A stretch of 64,000 nt of DNA from Eonycteris spelaea (GCA_003508835.1 PUFA01000027.1:3968001-4032000); one strand, 5' to 3'; counted from the first letter of the stretch, positions 47,663 to 59,919 are shown. Translations and numbers: made by a program. The notes: generated by a model not told the origin, from the sequence alone.

Positions 47663-49385
47663 GTTTATAAACAGTTGTGACTAGGGTTGTATCTGAGAGA
47701 AAAAATTTAAAATAGGGTGTTTGTCCATCTCTCGCCAACACGGACACACTTTCAACAAGAAATTTAATAGGCTTTCCTTACAACCTCCCAGGGACTTGCA
47801 TTACCATGTATATTTTCTTATGATCATGATTTCTTTTACTTTTCAAGTGTAGGAGAAAAAGTCAACATTTCCTACTCGATGGCAAACACACATGGAACTG
47901 ATTGAAGCTTGGGTAATTGATAAAGTCCAGAAATCCTGATTCTCCCAATACTCTAGACAAACTAATGCTTTTTGGTGACGGTCATATGAAAACAATATTG
48001 GACAACAGTATTTGTATAGTGATCATTCCAGTGCCCTTTGCTGACTCTAAAAATTCAAAATGGAATACATACCTAGACACACACACACATAGACACACAC
48101 ACAAACACCCCACCTCCCTTACCACAGCCTTGCTTGTAGTGTCATTACAGATATCAGAACCCACAAGCATGTATTGTGTGGGTAATAGAAAGTAGGGGAA
48201 ATAACTCCACCATCCTTTGGACATGCAGCTCGTGCTTAACCATGCAGCCAATTACCTGACAAAGGAGTTTATTTTGTATTTTATAAGTAGGATGAGTGAG
48301 GACAAGAAGGAAATCTTAGGAAAATAAAGCTTCACAAGCACATACAACATAACTAGAAGAGGTGGGACACAGCTGTCTGCGGGAAAGGAGAACAGATTAT
48401 GTCAACTCGCTCTCCAGGTAAAAACCAGGTAAATCCCTACCACCACCATATTACAAGAAACTGGTGAACATTTTTACTACATTAAAAACCCTGCTTCCTA
48501 AAAACAAATACCAAATTGCTAAAATGCACGTTTCTAGACACATTAACTAACTCACAGTGGCTTGATAATAACTTGCGCTAATAGAAATTCCAATCGCTTT
48601 AAACTCTAATTTTTTGGGTTATTTTGCCAGAGGCTTTTCACACACCAAAAATTAAATATATGTATTTAATTAGCTAGCTAGCTATGTATCTATAGCTTTA
48701 CTATTCAGTTTTTTAAAATAAAAATGGTTTTGTTTATTGTTCCACATACTTGGAGCACAACCCACTTTGAACAGAGGAGCTACTACACAGGGCATAGGTT
48801 CAGAAACTCCCTTTCCTGACCCTAAAAAGACCTTAAACACACCTCCTGACATTCACGAAACATGAGCTTTTTTCCCCCTCTTGTGCAAAACAGGTGTAGC
48901 AATTGTGGCTACCATCTATTTAGAAAGTAACATAAAAATATTTGGCATCTTTCCCAGAAGAAAATGTTTGCATAATACAATGAATGGGCATGCAATGCTG
49001 GCAGAAGTCCTAGGAGAGTTACTTCTAAGAACTATGTTGTCTGTGTATAGCTGGATACCTTCCCAGTGGACCTGGCTACATGAGGTTTTATGGTGGTCTG
49101 TTCCCATGTCTTCCATTTCCACCTCAGGGATGTATTATGGTGCCTCTTTCTCCCTCCCATTCCCAACTTCCAAGTCAAGAGCTGTTCAGATATCTGAAAG
49201 AAAACCTTACAGAAAGAGCTAAAACCAAATGGGGATACCCTAAAATTTGTTGTGTTATTTCAAATGGAGAATAAAGGGGCAGTAGAAAAACCCTTTGGTC
49301 TTTGTCTCTGTTTTTAGAAGGCTGTTCCACATTGATTATTTTCAAAGACCCAACTCTTTACAGAGAAGAAAGTCAACCAGAATTT
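47663..49385. other. unannotated stretch
   Basis: About 1.7 kb. CA-rich tract at 48076-48108. Frames of 89-113 codons (47982-48251, 48881-49222) overlap others and have no motifs. Confidence 0.45.
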
Positions 49386-49389
49386 GTCA

Positions 49390-49500
49390 AGTGCCTTAAT
49401 AGGTGTATCTAATTCCCCTAGTGTATGTTCAACTCCTTGAAGTGTCTTAATTCACCTTCATATCTCCATAGTGCCTACTAAATACTGGAGGGAGGCGAGA
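49390..49500 (+). repeat. possible L2 3' fragment, sense
   Basis: 'tgtatgttcaactccttgaa' and 'cttcatatctccatagtgcc' followed by 'tactaaatactgg' resemble the L2 3' UTR. Short and diverged. Confidence 0.45.
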
Positions 49501-50689
49501 GAGAGGGTCGATGGGTAAAATACTATTTCCACCTCATTCATCCACACAATGAAAACCTCTATTTGTGGCATCATCTTGAATCTAAAGAGCAAGGCAGAGG
49601 GGCCTGTATACCCTAAGAGGGTGATAAGAAGACTAATTCTTATAGTCATGGAAAAACACAGAGAGATACTTATTAATTTCCAGGTGACAGGCTTAAGTCT
49701 TTTGTTGGTTTTAAAATAACCAAATGATTCTGAGATTCCCTAACTCAAATGAATGTCAGAACTCTGCTAGCAGATTTCGAAGAGTACAGATTTATTATTT
49801 AACTTTTTTTGTCTCAGAGCAAACAAGAATAAATATCTGGCAGGAGCCTTTTGCTGCGAATTCTGTTGTAAAGCAGTAACTTGGCAGCAAAGAAAAACTG
49901 TCCTCTAACCTGCCTCACCTTAGTGGAGGAATGAAGGGATTTATTCATACAATCATCTTGAAGTCACCGATAGATGCACAGAATGCATCCTCAGGAAGGG
50001 AAAGGGCCCACCTGCTGTTTAAATGCTGACAATCATGCAGCTTCTAAGAGCAGAAGGTGAACATGTTCCCTGCTCACCCTGGACAAATACTCTTGCCAGT
50101 CGATTTCACCTAATTGTATCTTTCCATTTCATTTCAATGGGAACCAGGGGTTATTAGAACTAATATTTCTTCACCCACGCAGTACCTAAAGGACTGCAAA
50201 GAACAGGAAAGAACTAAATAGAGACATGGCAAAGAAGAAAATCTGTGGAAAAATGTCTTTGCTGTTGTTTGCTATCTCTAAAATAGATGGATAATTAGGA
50301 CATTTAAACAACGGCATACACTCTTAAATGGAACACTCGTCAGAGAGGAAAGCGCAGAAGAGGATAGGGGGAGAGGGCTATCAACACTCTATCTCATTTT
50401 AGCATGTTCTGAAACTGTGGCCCAGTCCTTGGACTTGTGTTTTATTCGTAAAGTGCAAGTGATTGGGTTTGCCCAATAGAGGTGTCAGATCCATCTTTTA
50501 CTTTGGTGGCACCCCTTCGTGGTCTGCCACTGAGTCTTGGTGGAGACTTGGGATAAAGTTCACAAGAAAGCATCGGAATCTCTCACACTCCCAGAGTTCT
50601 GCACCATCACCCACCCACTTGCCATTTTCCCCTACAGGGCCAATGCTCCCCCTCAGGAACATGTGTTCCCTGTTGCGAACACCCAGTTT

Positions 50690-50734
<45 letters not shown>

Positions 50735-51050
50735 ATCTATTTTGCTCCAAATGCCCATTACCTGCAGACTAGTTCTCTAGTTTCCAGATTTTGCTCATGC
50801 TGATCATTTCACATTTCTCATAAAGCATTCACTCCATTAGCGAGGCTCTCAAAGCCATCCTCATTTCCAGACGCATGTGCCACCCTCAAGGCATTTCTCA
50901 CTCACTGCTTTAGCCCTAGAGGCAGACAAACATCTCAGCTTTAATCCACTGAAGACAGGTCTTTGTTTTCTTAAAATGCCTCTATCCTTATCACCTACTA
51001 AATCTTTTGACTGTAAAACAATGTAAGCAATGCTGGGTAAGTACTCATGA
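49501..51050. other. unannotated stretch with a tetranucleotide microsatellite
   Basis: No gene or named repeat other than the (TATC)n at 50691-50734. A 105-codon frame crosses that tract. Confidence 0.45.
50691..50734 (+). repeat. (TATC)11 microsatellite
   Basis: Eleven uninterrupted TATC units. The Ser-Ile-Tyr-Leu repeats in two overlapping frames are by-products. Confidence 0.97.
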
Positions 51051-51054
51051 ATTC

Positions 51055-51275
51055 TACTTTACAAAACAGATATTTTTCATATAAAGTACAGCATAGAGAA
51101 TATAGTCAATAATACTGTCTTAACTACGTATGGTGTCATATGAGTTCTAGACTTATCTGGGTACACTTCGTAAGGTACATAAATGCCTAATCATTACCTG
51201 GTACACCTGAAACTAACATAATATTGTATGTCATCTGTAATTGGAGAATTTAAAATAATGAAAAATAAATATTTT
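51055..51275 (+). repeat. L1 3' end, sense
   Basis: 'agcatagagaatatagtcaa', 'taatactgtcttaactacg', 'tacctggtacacctgaaact' and 'aacataatattgtatgtcat' are the terminal block of an L1MA-like 3' UTR, ending A-rich near 51275. Confidence 0.85.
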
Positions 51276-51729
51276 TCAAAGTTCTTCAATTTCATTTAAA
51301 ATACAGTATGAACACTGGCACTGGCTTTTTCATAAGGTCCTATGTTCACCACTTTTACGAAAAGAAACGTTATTATCTAATAGTTTCTTTGGTAAATTCA
51401 GATTTCTGTATACATAATTTCAAGGCAAATACATAGAGGATTTGTAACCCTCTGGAAGATGCCCAAATGCTATACTAATGACTCATGCTAGAGTGAAAAT
51501 TTTGCCAAAGAACAAAATTCCTTCCATGCATCAAAACCTGTTAGTCTTCTGCTTTGAAACAGAAATTGCAGCGTTCTATAATCTATACACAGGGTTAACA
51601 CATGCAGTTGGCTTTATATCTCAATTTTAAAGATGATACGAATTCAAGAGTTCTGAGTTTTTGCTCCAAATCATATTCAAATTCTCGGGTTTAAACTGAT
51701 ATAAACATCTCTCTAAAGTCTAGATGAGA
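51276..51729. other. unannotated stretch
   Basis: No feature recognised in about 450 bp. Confidence 0.45.
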
Positions 51730-51925
51730 GAGGGTTTCTCAACCTTGGCACTACTGACATTTTGGACTAATTGTTTTTGGGGGGCCTCCTTTTCATTTTA
51801 GGATGTTTAGCAGTACCCCTGGCCTCAATCCACTAGAAGCCAATAGCACTCTTCCATTGTCCCTGCTAAAACACAAAATGCCTCCACACATTGACCAATG
51901 TCCCTGGGGAGAAAATTCTGTTTCC
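51730..51925 (-). mobile_element. MER5A non-autonomous hAT element, antisense
   Basis: 'agggtttctcaaccttggca', 'ctactgacattttggact', 'ttaggatgtttagcagtacc', 'cctggcctcaatccactaga' and 'gaccaatgtccctggggaga'. This is the reverse of the copy at 36193. Its far terminal repeat is lost. Confidence 0.92.
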
Positions 51926-51944
51926 TTGTGGACTAGCAGCAATG

Positions 51945-52082
51945 ACATCACCGATGAGCTTACTAAAAATGCATGTTTTTGACCCCAATCCTGACCTAAT
52001 AAATCAGAATCTCTGGTTGTACAGAGGAAATGTCATTTAAACAAGCTCTCCAAATTATTTGGATATGCATTAAAGTTTGAGA
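51945..52082 (-). mobile_element. MER20 non-autonomous hAT element, antisense
   Basis: 'atgagcttactaaaaatgca', 'ctaataaatcagaatctctg', 'tttaaacaagctctccaaat' and 'gcattaaagtttgagag' match reverse MER20. It ends where the 31-bp tandem duplication begins. Confidence 0.8.
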
Positions 52083-52144
52083 GGCCAGGGCCCCTCAACA
52101 GTGAATAGAATAGGGCCAGGGCCCCTCAACAGTGAATAGAATAG
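52083..52144 (+). repeat. exact 31-bp tandem duplication
   Basis: Two identical 31-bp units at 52083-52113 and 52114-52144, starting 'ggccagggcccctcaaca', then a partial third start 'ggcc'. Identity implies a fairly recent slippage or duplication event. Confidence 0.98.
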
Positions 52145-52186
52145 GGCCTGGGCTTTTGTATTTTTGAGCTTGAGAATCACTAGGTT

Positions 52187-52506
52187 CCTAAACTTGTCTT
52201 TCTATTAGAATCACCTGGGTGGGGTGAGGAGTCAGGTGGAGATCTTTTAAAAATCCCAAAGCCCAGGTCACATCCTGGGCCAATTAAATCACAACCCTGG
52301 AGGTAGGATGCAGGCATCCATAATTAGAAGCTCAAGTATTGGCTGCACATTAGAATCACGTGGGGAGCTTTTGAAAACACTTGTGACTGGTGTCACTTTC
52401 CATCAGTTAAATCAGCACTCATAAGGTAGGGTTCTAATATTGGTTTTTCCCCCTCAAATACAATGTTCCAGATGATTCTAATGTATCCAGGATTGAGAAC
52501 TACTAC
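52187..52506. mobile_element. two adjacent MER3/MER58/MER20-like hAT elements
   Basis: The first, about 52187-52315, has 'ttagaatcacctgggtgggg', 'gatcttttaaaaatccc' and 'ccaattaaatcacaaccctg'. The second, about 52331-52506, has 'gctgcacattagaatcacgt', 'ggggagcttttgaaaacac' and ends 'gatgattctaatgtatccag' plus 'gattgagaactacta', the mutated inverse terminal repeat. Exact subfamily unclear. Confidence 0.7.
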
Positions 52507-52524
52507 TTTAAGATTGCATAAATA

Positions 52525-52785
52525 TTGAGAAGCAGAATGATATAATTAGGAACGGCAGGCCTTGAATTCCAATCACCTGGGTTTGAATCCCAGCTTTACC
52601 ACTTCCTGTTTGATCTTGGGTATGTTACTTAACCACAATAAGCTCTCTATCCTCATCTGTCAGGTGGGGGAAGATAAAGGCACTTATCTAGGGAGTTGTG
52701 AGGGTTAAATAAAATGACCCATTCAAAGCACTCTGCATGACATCCCTGGAACAAAATAAGCACTCAGTAAAATGTATAATTTTTT
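52525..52785 (+). repeat. MIR SINE, sense, nearly full length
   Basis: 'cacctgggtttgaatcccag' (B box region), 'ctttaccacttcctgtttga', 'tcttgggtatgttacttaac', 'cctcatctgtcaggtggggg', 'ttgtgagggttaaataaaat' and 'aagcactcagtaaaatgt'. One of the best-preserved MIRs in the window. Confidence 0.95.
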
Positions 52786-53660
52786 TAAAGCAAAAGCTTA
52801 TGAGGAGTTAAACATTAAGAAACAGATCTCTTCAAAGATATTTATAGGCAAATGTGGAATTCTTATTTCAAGCAAGACAAACCTGCTGTGTCCTGAGCTG
52901 TGTTTCTAGTGAATGGAACTTGGCTACAAATTCTGGAAGCTATCAATTTCAAATGAGCTATTTTAATCTTGCCAATCACTCAGGTACCCATACGCAAAAG
53001 GCCCGAGGCAAAAACATCTGGCTCTGCTGCTGCCCTTCGTGGGCTTGCTGGAGAGTAAGGAGAATGGGTCTGACCACGGCTTCTCAGGGAGACTCTTGGA
53101 AGCTGTGTGATTGACATTAGGCGTGCTTCCCCTACTTGCCGCCATCAGCCTTCCTAGGCACACTCCCTCTAATCCTCTGTCCAACGCTTCTCCCCCCCCC
53201 CACCCCCCCACCCTCGCCTGTGCCTTGCCTCTCTGGAGCCCTTCTCATTTTCATGAACTTTTGCATTCAGAGGATACAGTCGACATTTTGGCAGAGGATT
53301 ATGACATTCACAGAAGTGTCTCTCCATGGTAAATATAGCTCAGTGGAATCAGCATGTTCTAAGATATTTCTATAGATCTTGATGATTTACTTCACTGCTG
53401 ACACTGGGCATTTTACATGTCATGATTGAAAATCAGATTTTATGTATAAAATATTTGTAAAGCTAAATATGTTGATGTATGTGTGCAGGTCCTAAAAATC
53501 GAGGTAATTCAAATAAAATCAAGGCAAGTTCTAAAAAGAAATAAAGACTTTGTGTCACTTATAATTCTATTCTGGCTTGTTATTCTTTTCAACAGACTAG
53601 CTGCTAGAGAATTGAGTCTATGTATCAGCAAGGCCTGAGAGAGTCTGGCAGAACTGTTTA
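52786..53660. other. unannotated stretch with a C-rich tract
   Basis: C-rich low-complexity run at about 53190-53213. Frames of 73-86 codons across it are proline-rich by-products. No repeat or exon recognised. Confidence 0.45.
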
Positions 53661-53661
53661 T

Positions 53662-53778
53662 AAATTCTGATTCAGAACTTGGTGATTTTATGTCCTTGGG
53701 AGTTAATCTCTCTAAGCCTTATCATTTTCCTCAGAGAGTTATTATGGGGGTCAGATGAGATAAAGAGTGGGTAACTTA
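53662..53778 (+). repeat. MIR SINE fragment, sense
   Basis: 'gtccttgggagttaatctct', 'ctaagccttatcattttcct' and 'gggggtcagatgagataaag' match the MIR core and 3' half. Confidence 0.7.
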
Positions 53779-54433
53779 GATGTCACTGTCCCCTTATCCT
53801 CTAGCTCCAGCTGGCAACGAATTTCCCATGTTTGAGACACAAACACTAGCAGTTACAGACAAGAAACCATCAAAATGTTAAATTCTGGCATTAGTTTTCA
53901 ATATTTAAGTTAAGCACTGAGGGGGAGAGAATCTTAATGATCCCATCAAAGCATTGAAAGGTATAAAACTAATGACCCACATGGAGACATATTCTATTAC
54001 AGAAAAATATTGTGTTATTTTGGTCTTATATTTTACACAGAAATTAAGTCAAGTCTGATTTGCCACCACCCCTTGACTCTGAGAAACCCAAGCCCTTCTC
54101 TAGGAAGTGATAGCATTCCAGTGTCCCAAACCAGAGCACATTCCTATGGCCATATTTAAACTCCAGAGCAATCAGATCAGACTGGCACGAGAGTCGTTTA
54201 CATGGTGTCACGATGCTTTCTAGGTGCGTTTTCCATTCACTGAATGTTTAAGCAGCAACGGTCCAGCTTTCAGTGTTTATCTTTAGGAACCATCAGGCGG
54301 GTTTGATGGTCGGTATAAGCTGTTACATGTTTATGATTTCAGATGAAACTTTTACGGAATAGTTTAAAACTCGAACCCGCACTAAAGCTAAATGGCCAGC
54401 TGGATACAGTAGGAGCCTTGGTCCTATGACCTA
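53779..54433. other. unannotated stretch
   Basis: No feature recognised in about 650 bp before the second hAT cluster. Confidence 0.45.
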
Positions 54434-54585
54434 GAGTAGTTCTCAACAAGTGCCAGGAGCACTGGGAGTTTCTGTAGAAATGAATATTGCTAGACCCCAC
54501 TCCAGACCCACAGGAGTGGCGCCCAGCAATCTTTTAATAAGCTCTCTAGATCCTTCTGAAGTTCATTCCAGTTCAAGAACCACTG
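54434..54585 (+). mobile_element. MER20-like non-autonomous hAT element
   Basis: Begins 'gagtagttctcaac' and ends 'gttcaagaaccactg', inverse terminal repeats of the 'cagtggttctcaa' type. The interior includes 'gctagaccccactccag' and 'cagcaatcttttaataagc'. Typical ~150-bp MITE. Confidence 0.75.
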
Positions 54586-54593
54586 CTCTAATG

Positions 54594-54815
54594 CAACGCT
54601 TCCTAAATCTGGGTGTTCATCAGGAATGATCACCTGGAGAGTTTGTAAAAACAAGCAAATGACAACAACAACAACAACAAAACAACCTAAACCAACAGAT
54701 GATTTCATGCCACCCTTCCAGATTCTACTTTGGTTGGTTTGGAACCAGGGAATTCATATTTTAAAAAGAGGCCTCTAGGTGATTCTATTATAAAGTGGTT
54801 CGAACCACTTTATAA
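54594..54815 (+). mobile_element. MER3/MER58-like hAT element with (CAA)n
   Basis: 'aatgatcacctggagagttt', a CAA tract (54662-54686), 'ccagattctactttggttgg', 'gaattcatattttaaaaaga' and 'cctctaggtgattctatta' match this element type. Its end lies in the perfect palindrome at 54788-54815, where the terminal repeat half 'gaaccactt' is mirrored. Confidence 0.6.
54788..54815. repeat. 28-nt perfect palindrome
   Basis: Every base pairs with its partner about the centre between 54801 and 54802 (core GGTTCGAACC, arms TTATAAAGT...). No spacer. It coincides with a hAT terminal repeat half. Confidence 0.97.
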
Positions 54816-57270
54816 ATTACCAGATTTCAATGGCTTACCTTGAGGGTGGGGAAAAGAAACAAGGTGTGGCGAGGAGGAAAGGAGAGAAGGGGAGAGAGAA
54901 GGATGAAAGAGCTTTTCCTTTTTCAAATCAAAACGCAGTACTTCATGATACATCTATATTTAATACCATTTTCAGAACTATGCTTAAAGAATTCACATTA
55001 ACAGCAAGCTTTTAAACGAGGCTTAGGATAAAATGTTGTTCCTTTTCTCCTACTTTTTGACTATTATTAATGATTGTTTAAGTTTGCCCTAGTTAGGTAT
55101 AAGATTTGACCGGCATATCCTTTTCTAACACACTTGCAATATTTGTCATGGAGTCAGACCCTTTCAGGACTTGCCCTAAATTCTGGAATCTCAGGATTAG
55201 AATTAAAAAAAAAAAAATCCTGCTGATAATTTGGCCTTAATATTCTGCCACTGCCAAATTTTCTCCATCGTAAACACTGGGAAGCTATTCTTCTGTGGAG
55301 CTAATTGAAGGCTAAGCTCTTCTAGTTCCCTCAGCTGGAATCATCTATTTCCTCTGACTCTCCCACATCCGATCACCTTGCGTAGCTGAATAAGGAAAAT
55401 TCTATTGTATAAAATGCCCGCAAAGACAGCACCAAGAACTTTTGGGACAAATTTTCAACTACTGTACGGGGAAAAACATTATTCCCCACTCTTAAGGAAG
55501 AGAAGTATTACCCTTTGAACACTAATTCTCGTCCCTGACACCTGACTATGAAATAAAGTTCCCTTTCTAACTCTCTAAATGAGGAGTGGAAAATGTAACC
55601 TACCATCTATTTTTGCTCAACACATGAACTAAGAAGGGTTTGTTTTTTACCTTTTCGAATTACTGAAAAAAATTTAAAGAATCTTTTTTACGATGGTGGA
55701 AACATGACATTCAAGCTTCAGTCCAAAATAAAATGTTATCAGAACCCAGTCACACTAGTTTGTTTATCTATTGATTATGGCAGCTTCTGTTCTACAGTAG
55801 ACAGTATTGAGTATTACCAGTGTTGAGTATTCATGCTCCAAAGACCACAGAGGTCCTATAACCCACAAAGCTGAAAATACGTCCTAGTGGCCCTTTCCAG
55901 AAATCATGTGCTGACTTCTGTTCTAGACTCTGAGTTCCCGGAGGGAATACAGCCCCTGCTATTCATCCTTGGCAGGTGTCTCCTACCTCAAGTGTCCGCC
56001 TTCATGTATTTCATGTTATAGGCACGGCTTTTACAATACACTCTCCTTCTGAAAAAGCTTATTCCTTATTATTTTTTTATTTTTAATAATATTTAAAACA
56101 AGAGCTTTAACAAAGATATAAAATAGAGACTTCCAGGGACTCCATTGACCCACGTGCGACATGAGAAAAAAGTTTGACAAAGAAAGCTGAGGTTATGGCT
56201 TAATGAGAAGTGGAACTCACTTTTCTCCAGGGCCGTTTTCTGCCCTAAAACAAGGACACTGCTTTCTCTAGCAACTTTTTTTCTGTAGCGAATAAATACA
56301 TGAATAATAATAGCCTTCTCTGTACAAAGTCAAAAAATTTTTTCATTCTACTTTCAACTGTTTTAACTCATTTTTTACTTCATAGTATTTATCTTTTTTT
56401 TCTGCAAGGAATCCATCATGAACATGCTACTTATCAATCATCTGTTTCAAAGAGTATTAACATCTGAATTACATTAAAAATAGAGGGAGAGAGGGTGAAG
56501 GGGAGGGTATGAGTCAGTCTTAGAAAAACAATAGTAATTCCAAAGATCTAAAATCACATCAGACTTAAGTTTAAGAAATAAAAACCAACAGCAAACACTT
56601 TTTAAAGTAGTGGCCCAGTGAAATCTAAAATAAACAGATTTCTCCAACAAATTCAGACCAACATTTTGCTTCCCTTCTTGTTTTCTGAATGTTATGAAAA
56701 ATGAAGAAATACAGAGTTCACAGTAACTATTGATTTCAGGCAGCTCTCAAACATCTGTTTTTGGTCAATATTATTGGCATCTTCGAATAGTTACATAATA
56801 ATTCACATGTATATAGAAATGCTAGTTCTTTTGCTTACAAATTACCAAAAAAAAATGCACCAGTTTTATAGTCAGAATAGCATTTCTTTTGCTATTTTTT
56901 GCTGTGTACATGCTCAGTATTTTATGAGATTAATAGAAACTCTCTACCATCTCAAATTATATGTCACAATCCCGTGAATTAGATGCCAGAGCAAATTGCT
57001 ACTCAGGAACGACATTTACATTTTACTTGTAATAGTTCGCATTTCTGTGAATGCAGACAAATAGTTAACTGATTTCATTTTTAGTATCTCATTTGTAAAA
57101 ATGTGGTAAGAACTTGTGCTAAGCTCCAGACTGAACAAGCAGCAGGTGAAATGTCCACATTGGTAGATTTTAGATGCTTCATGGTCTACATGTCAAATAG
57201 TTTATAGCTGGAGGTAAAACAGCAAGAATGGTTCATGAAAAATGCTACTCTGATCATCGAAGATAACAGA
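54816..57270. other. unannotated stretch
   Basis: About 2.4 kb. Purine-rich tract at 54860-54905; A12 run near 55206; a possible short L2-like segment near 55925-55975 ('actctgagttcccggaggga'). No coding exon or named repeat otherwise. Confidence 0.45.
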
Positions 57271-57274
57271 ACAG

Positions 57275-57345
57275 CTAACATTCGCTGAGAGCACTGTGCT
57301 CATTTTTTTCCATGCTTTATCTTATTTACCCGATGCCTCTGTATT
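57275..57345 (-). repeat. MIR fragment, antisense, short
   Basis: 'ctaacattcgctgagagcac' and 'catgctttatcttatttacc' resemble the reverse 3' end of MIR. Short; moderate doubt. Confidence 0.4.
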
Positions 57346-58795
57346 TCTAATGTTTGATACTTTTGAAACAATGTTCCATTAAGCAGCATCTTGTGGCCCA
57401 GGGGAATGGTTGAAACAGGTTGGAAGAGGCAGACAGGGTGTAGTATGCCCTGGTCCAGTGCTCTGTCTCCCAGCACTCAGTCACCTGGGGAAAGACGGTC
57501 TCCAGGATAAGCCCTAATGTCTAGGTTTTCATAGCAAAGACTGATAGCACTGCAGAAGCAGGGGCAAACATTATTCTGGGTTGCCTGTGTTGTTTCCTTC
57601 TGAGGCATGACACCTCAAGATGAATTGGTTAGCATTGTGGAGGTATCAGGATATCAACTTATGGGTTTTCGGGGAAGATGGTGGAGCCAGGAGACATTAC
57701 AGATTTTCATGAACTGTTTTATACCCCACCCCAGTTCTAACTTGAAAGCAATTACCAGATTGAGATTTCAGCAATCACCAAAGTAGAAAGAGAGCCAATT
57801 TTAGAACCCAGTTGAGGAGCCTTCACATTTCCTTTGCTGACTAAGCTCCTGGAGGGAAGAAACCAAACAATTCCTATATTTATCTCCTGCTTAAACAAAA
57901 ACAACAACTGACAGCTAAACTCTTCTTTTGGTATACCCCATGATGGCTGACATAAAGCAAAATTTTACATTAATTTAAAATATTTTTTAATAATAGAGGC
58001 ATGAAATAATCCTGAAGGATTTTTTTTAGACTACTTTTCCTCGTATTTGAATATGTTGCTGGAAATTCACTAGGAAAAGTAAATCATTACAGTAGAAGCC
58101 ATGTTGAACATCCTTAGACATCAGTTGTCAAGCACATTCCTTGCTTAGACGAAAGGCCAAGGAAAGGATAAATCAACATTAAAAATTCTCGGTTTGTCTA
58201 TTATTCATAAATTCTAGACTCAAGCTCTCTTCTTTTAACTATTGTCCGTTTTATTTTAAAATATTCAATATGTAAGCAGTTTCACCACTATGAAAATGTG
58301 AAATATTCATGACAGATATTTTGAATAAAAGGGCTTATAAATATAATTTATGCCAAGTGTTCCTGAGAATAAGTGGCATCTGAGGTCAGCTTTGAATTGT
58401 TATAGATTAGTTCCTTTCTTTATGAAGCATAGATCCAATCACTGTGCAGTAAACACCTTCAATATACAGACAAATACTTGTGAAAGACCAAACAAGTCTA
58501 CAAAATCAAGACAATTACATTAACCTCCAAAATGTAAAAAATAAAAACGATATTCAAAATAATTGTGTTTATGAAATCTTATTTGTACATAGCATAGCAA
58601 CCATTCAAATATTATAGACTTTGGCATTTTGTATTTTTATGTAGCCTCATGAAACACAGGGTAGTGTATGACTTTAATGTGCACTGTGCATTCACGAGTG
58701 TGTCTCAATGTTCCTACAGTTTATGCAGTCAGTAGTGCTTAGAGCTTTCAAAAACTGTTCGTATTTGCGAATCCCTTTTGTCTGACCATAGCACT
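57346..58795. other. unannotated stretch, possible conserved non-coding DNA
   Basis: No repeat recognised with confidence. A phrase near 57670 ('ggggaagatggtggagccag') recalls L1 5' starts but the following bases do not confirm it. The segment 58030-58400 shows no microsatellites or obvious old-repeat blocks. Confidence 0.4.
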
Positions 58796-58797
58796 TT

Positions 58798-58895
58798 AGA
58801 GTGGGCAAGGACTTTCACTCATCAGATAGAAGCTCTTAGGGAAGGTAAAGGATTTAACCCAGGTCACAGGGCTGTAAATGTTGGAGCCATTATAA
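58798..58895 (-). repeat. MIR-like fragment, antisense (diverged)
   Basis: 'ggtaaaggatttaacccagg' and 'tcacagggctgtaaatgttg' resemble the reverse MIR 'cttgcccaaggtcacacagct' region. Confidence 0.45.
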
Positions 58896-59917
58896 GAAGT
58901 AGAATCATATTCGTAATTTATTTTGCTCCCAAACACCTCTTCTGTACAGCAGGCAGAGCACTGGGGCTTCTTAAAAGGCTCCTCTAAATTTAAAATTTTA
59001 TGATTCTGCACCTCGGTTTCCTTGTCTCTATAATGGAGGTATCATTGTATGCACTTGACTGGGTATAAGATAAGGTAATTCATGCAAAAGTCTCACCTAT
59101 GTAGCCAGGGTTCTGAGGGTGAAGCGAGGACCCTTCCAGGCCTGGTTAACTTTAGTTTGCCTGGCAACGGAATAAAACTCACGGGATTGGAGGGTTGGTG
59201 GGAAAGTTTCAGAGCTAAATATTCGAGTTACTAGGAAAAAGTGGAGCTCAAAGGTTAAAAGAGAAATCATATTAGGAGTGATAAGGACTTGCAATAGGAA
59301 GTAGGTGGGTAAAAAAAGAATATTTGATGGGGGCTTGTGTAAAGTTTGGAGGTTGATATAGAAATAAAAACTCATGACTAAAAGTACCTATTGTGATGAA
59401 AGTTGCGACATGCTATATCATAATCACATTTATATGTTCACAATGAAAGTTCTAGAGCCATAGTTTGGATACTCAAAACAAAATTAACCTTCCCTTCCCC
59501 TTTCCATTTCTCCCTTTCCCTTTCCATTTCCTTTTCTTTCTCTTTTAACATTGGATGAAGGAGAGTCCTTCCCCCAATCTCAGCTTAATTATTGGATCCA
59601 AAGAAAAGTTAGAACCATACCATCGGGGGCATGTCTGGAGACGGTTATGGTAGTAGCAGCTACAAGCTTTCAAACTAAAGAGTTGTCATAAACAAGAGGA
59701 AAGCTGTGCTCAGAGTTCAGGTAGCAACTTGGGCTACAAGCCCACTTGTACTAGTAAGGATTGCTTTTAAATCTTGATAAATGAAATAGCTTAGGGAAAT
59801 AGAGGTTTATTTATCTCAATCAATAAAATCCAGAATAGGCAGTCCAGAGCTGGAGTATCAGCGGCAAGTGCTTTCAAGGAATTAAGACCCTCCACCTGTT
59901 CCTTCCACTCTGGCGTC
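58896..59917. other. unannotated stretch with a pyrimidine tract
   Basis: Polypyrimidine tract (CCTTT/CCATTT units) at 59488-59548. A 92-codon minus-strand frame at 59097-59375 has no motif. Confidence 0.45.
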
Positions 59918-59919
59918 TT

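Noticed and set aside
50463..50803. Two frames with Ser-Ile-Tyr-Leu repeats
   Set aside because: Produced by the (TATC)n microsatellite.
57660..57760. Possible L1 5' start ('ggggaagatggtggagccag')
   Set aside because: Only the first ~25 bases fit; following sequence does not continue as L1 5' UTR.
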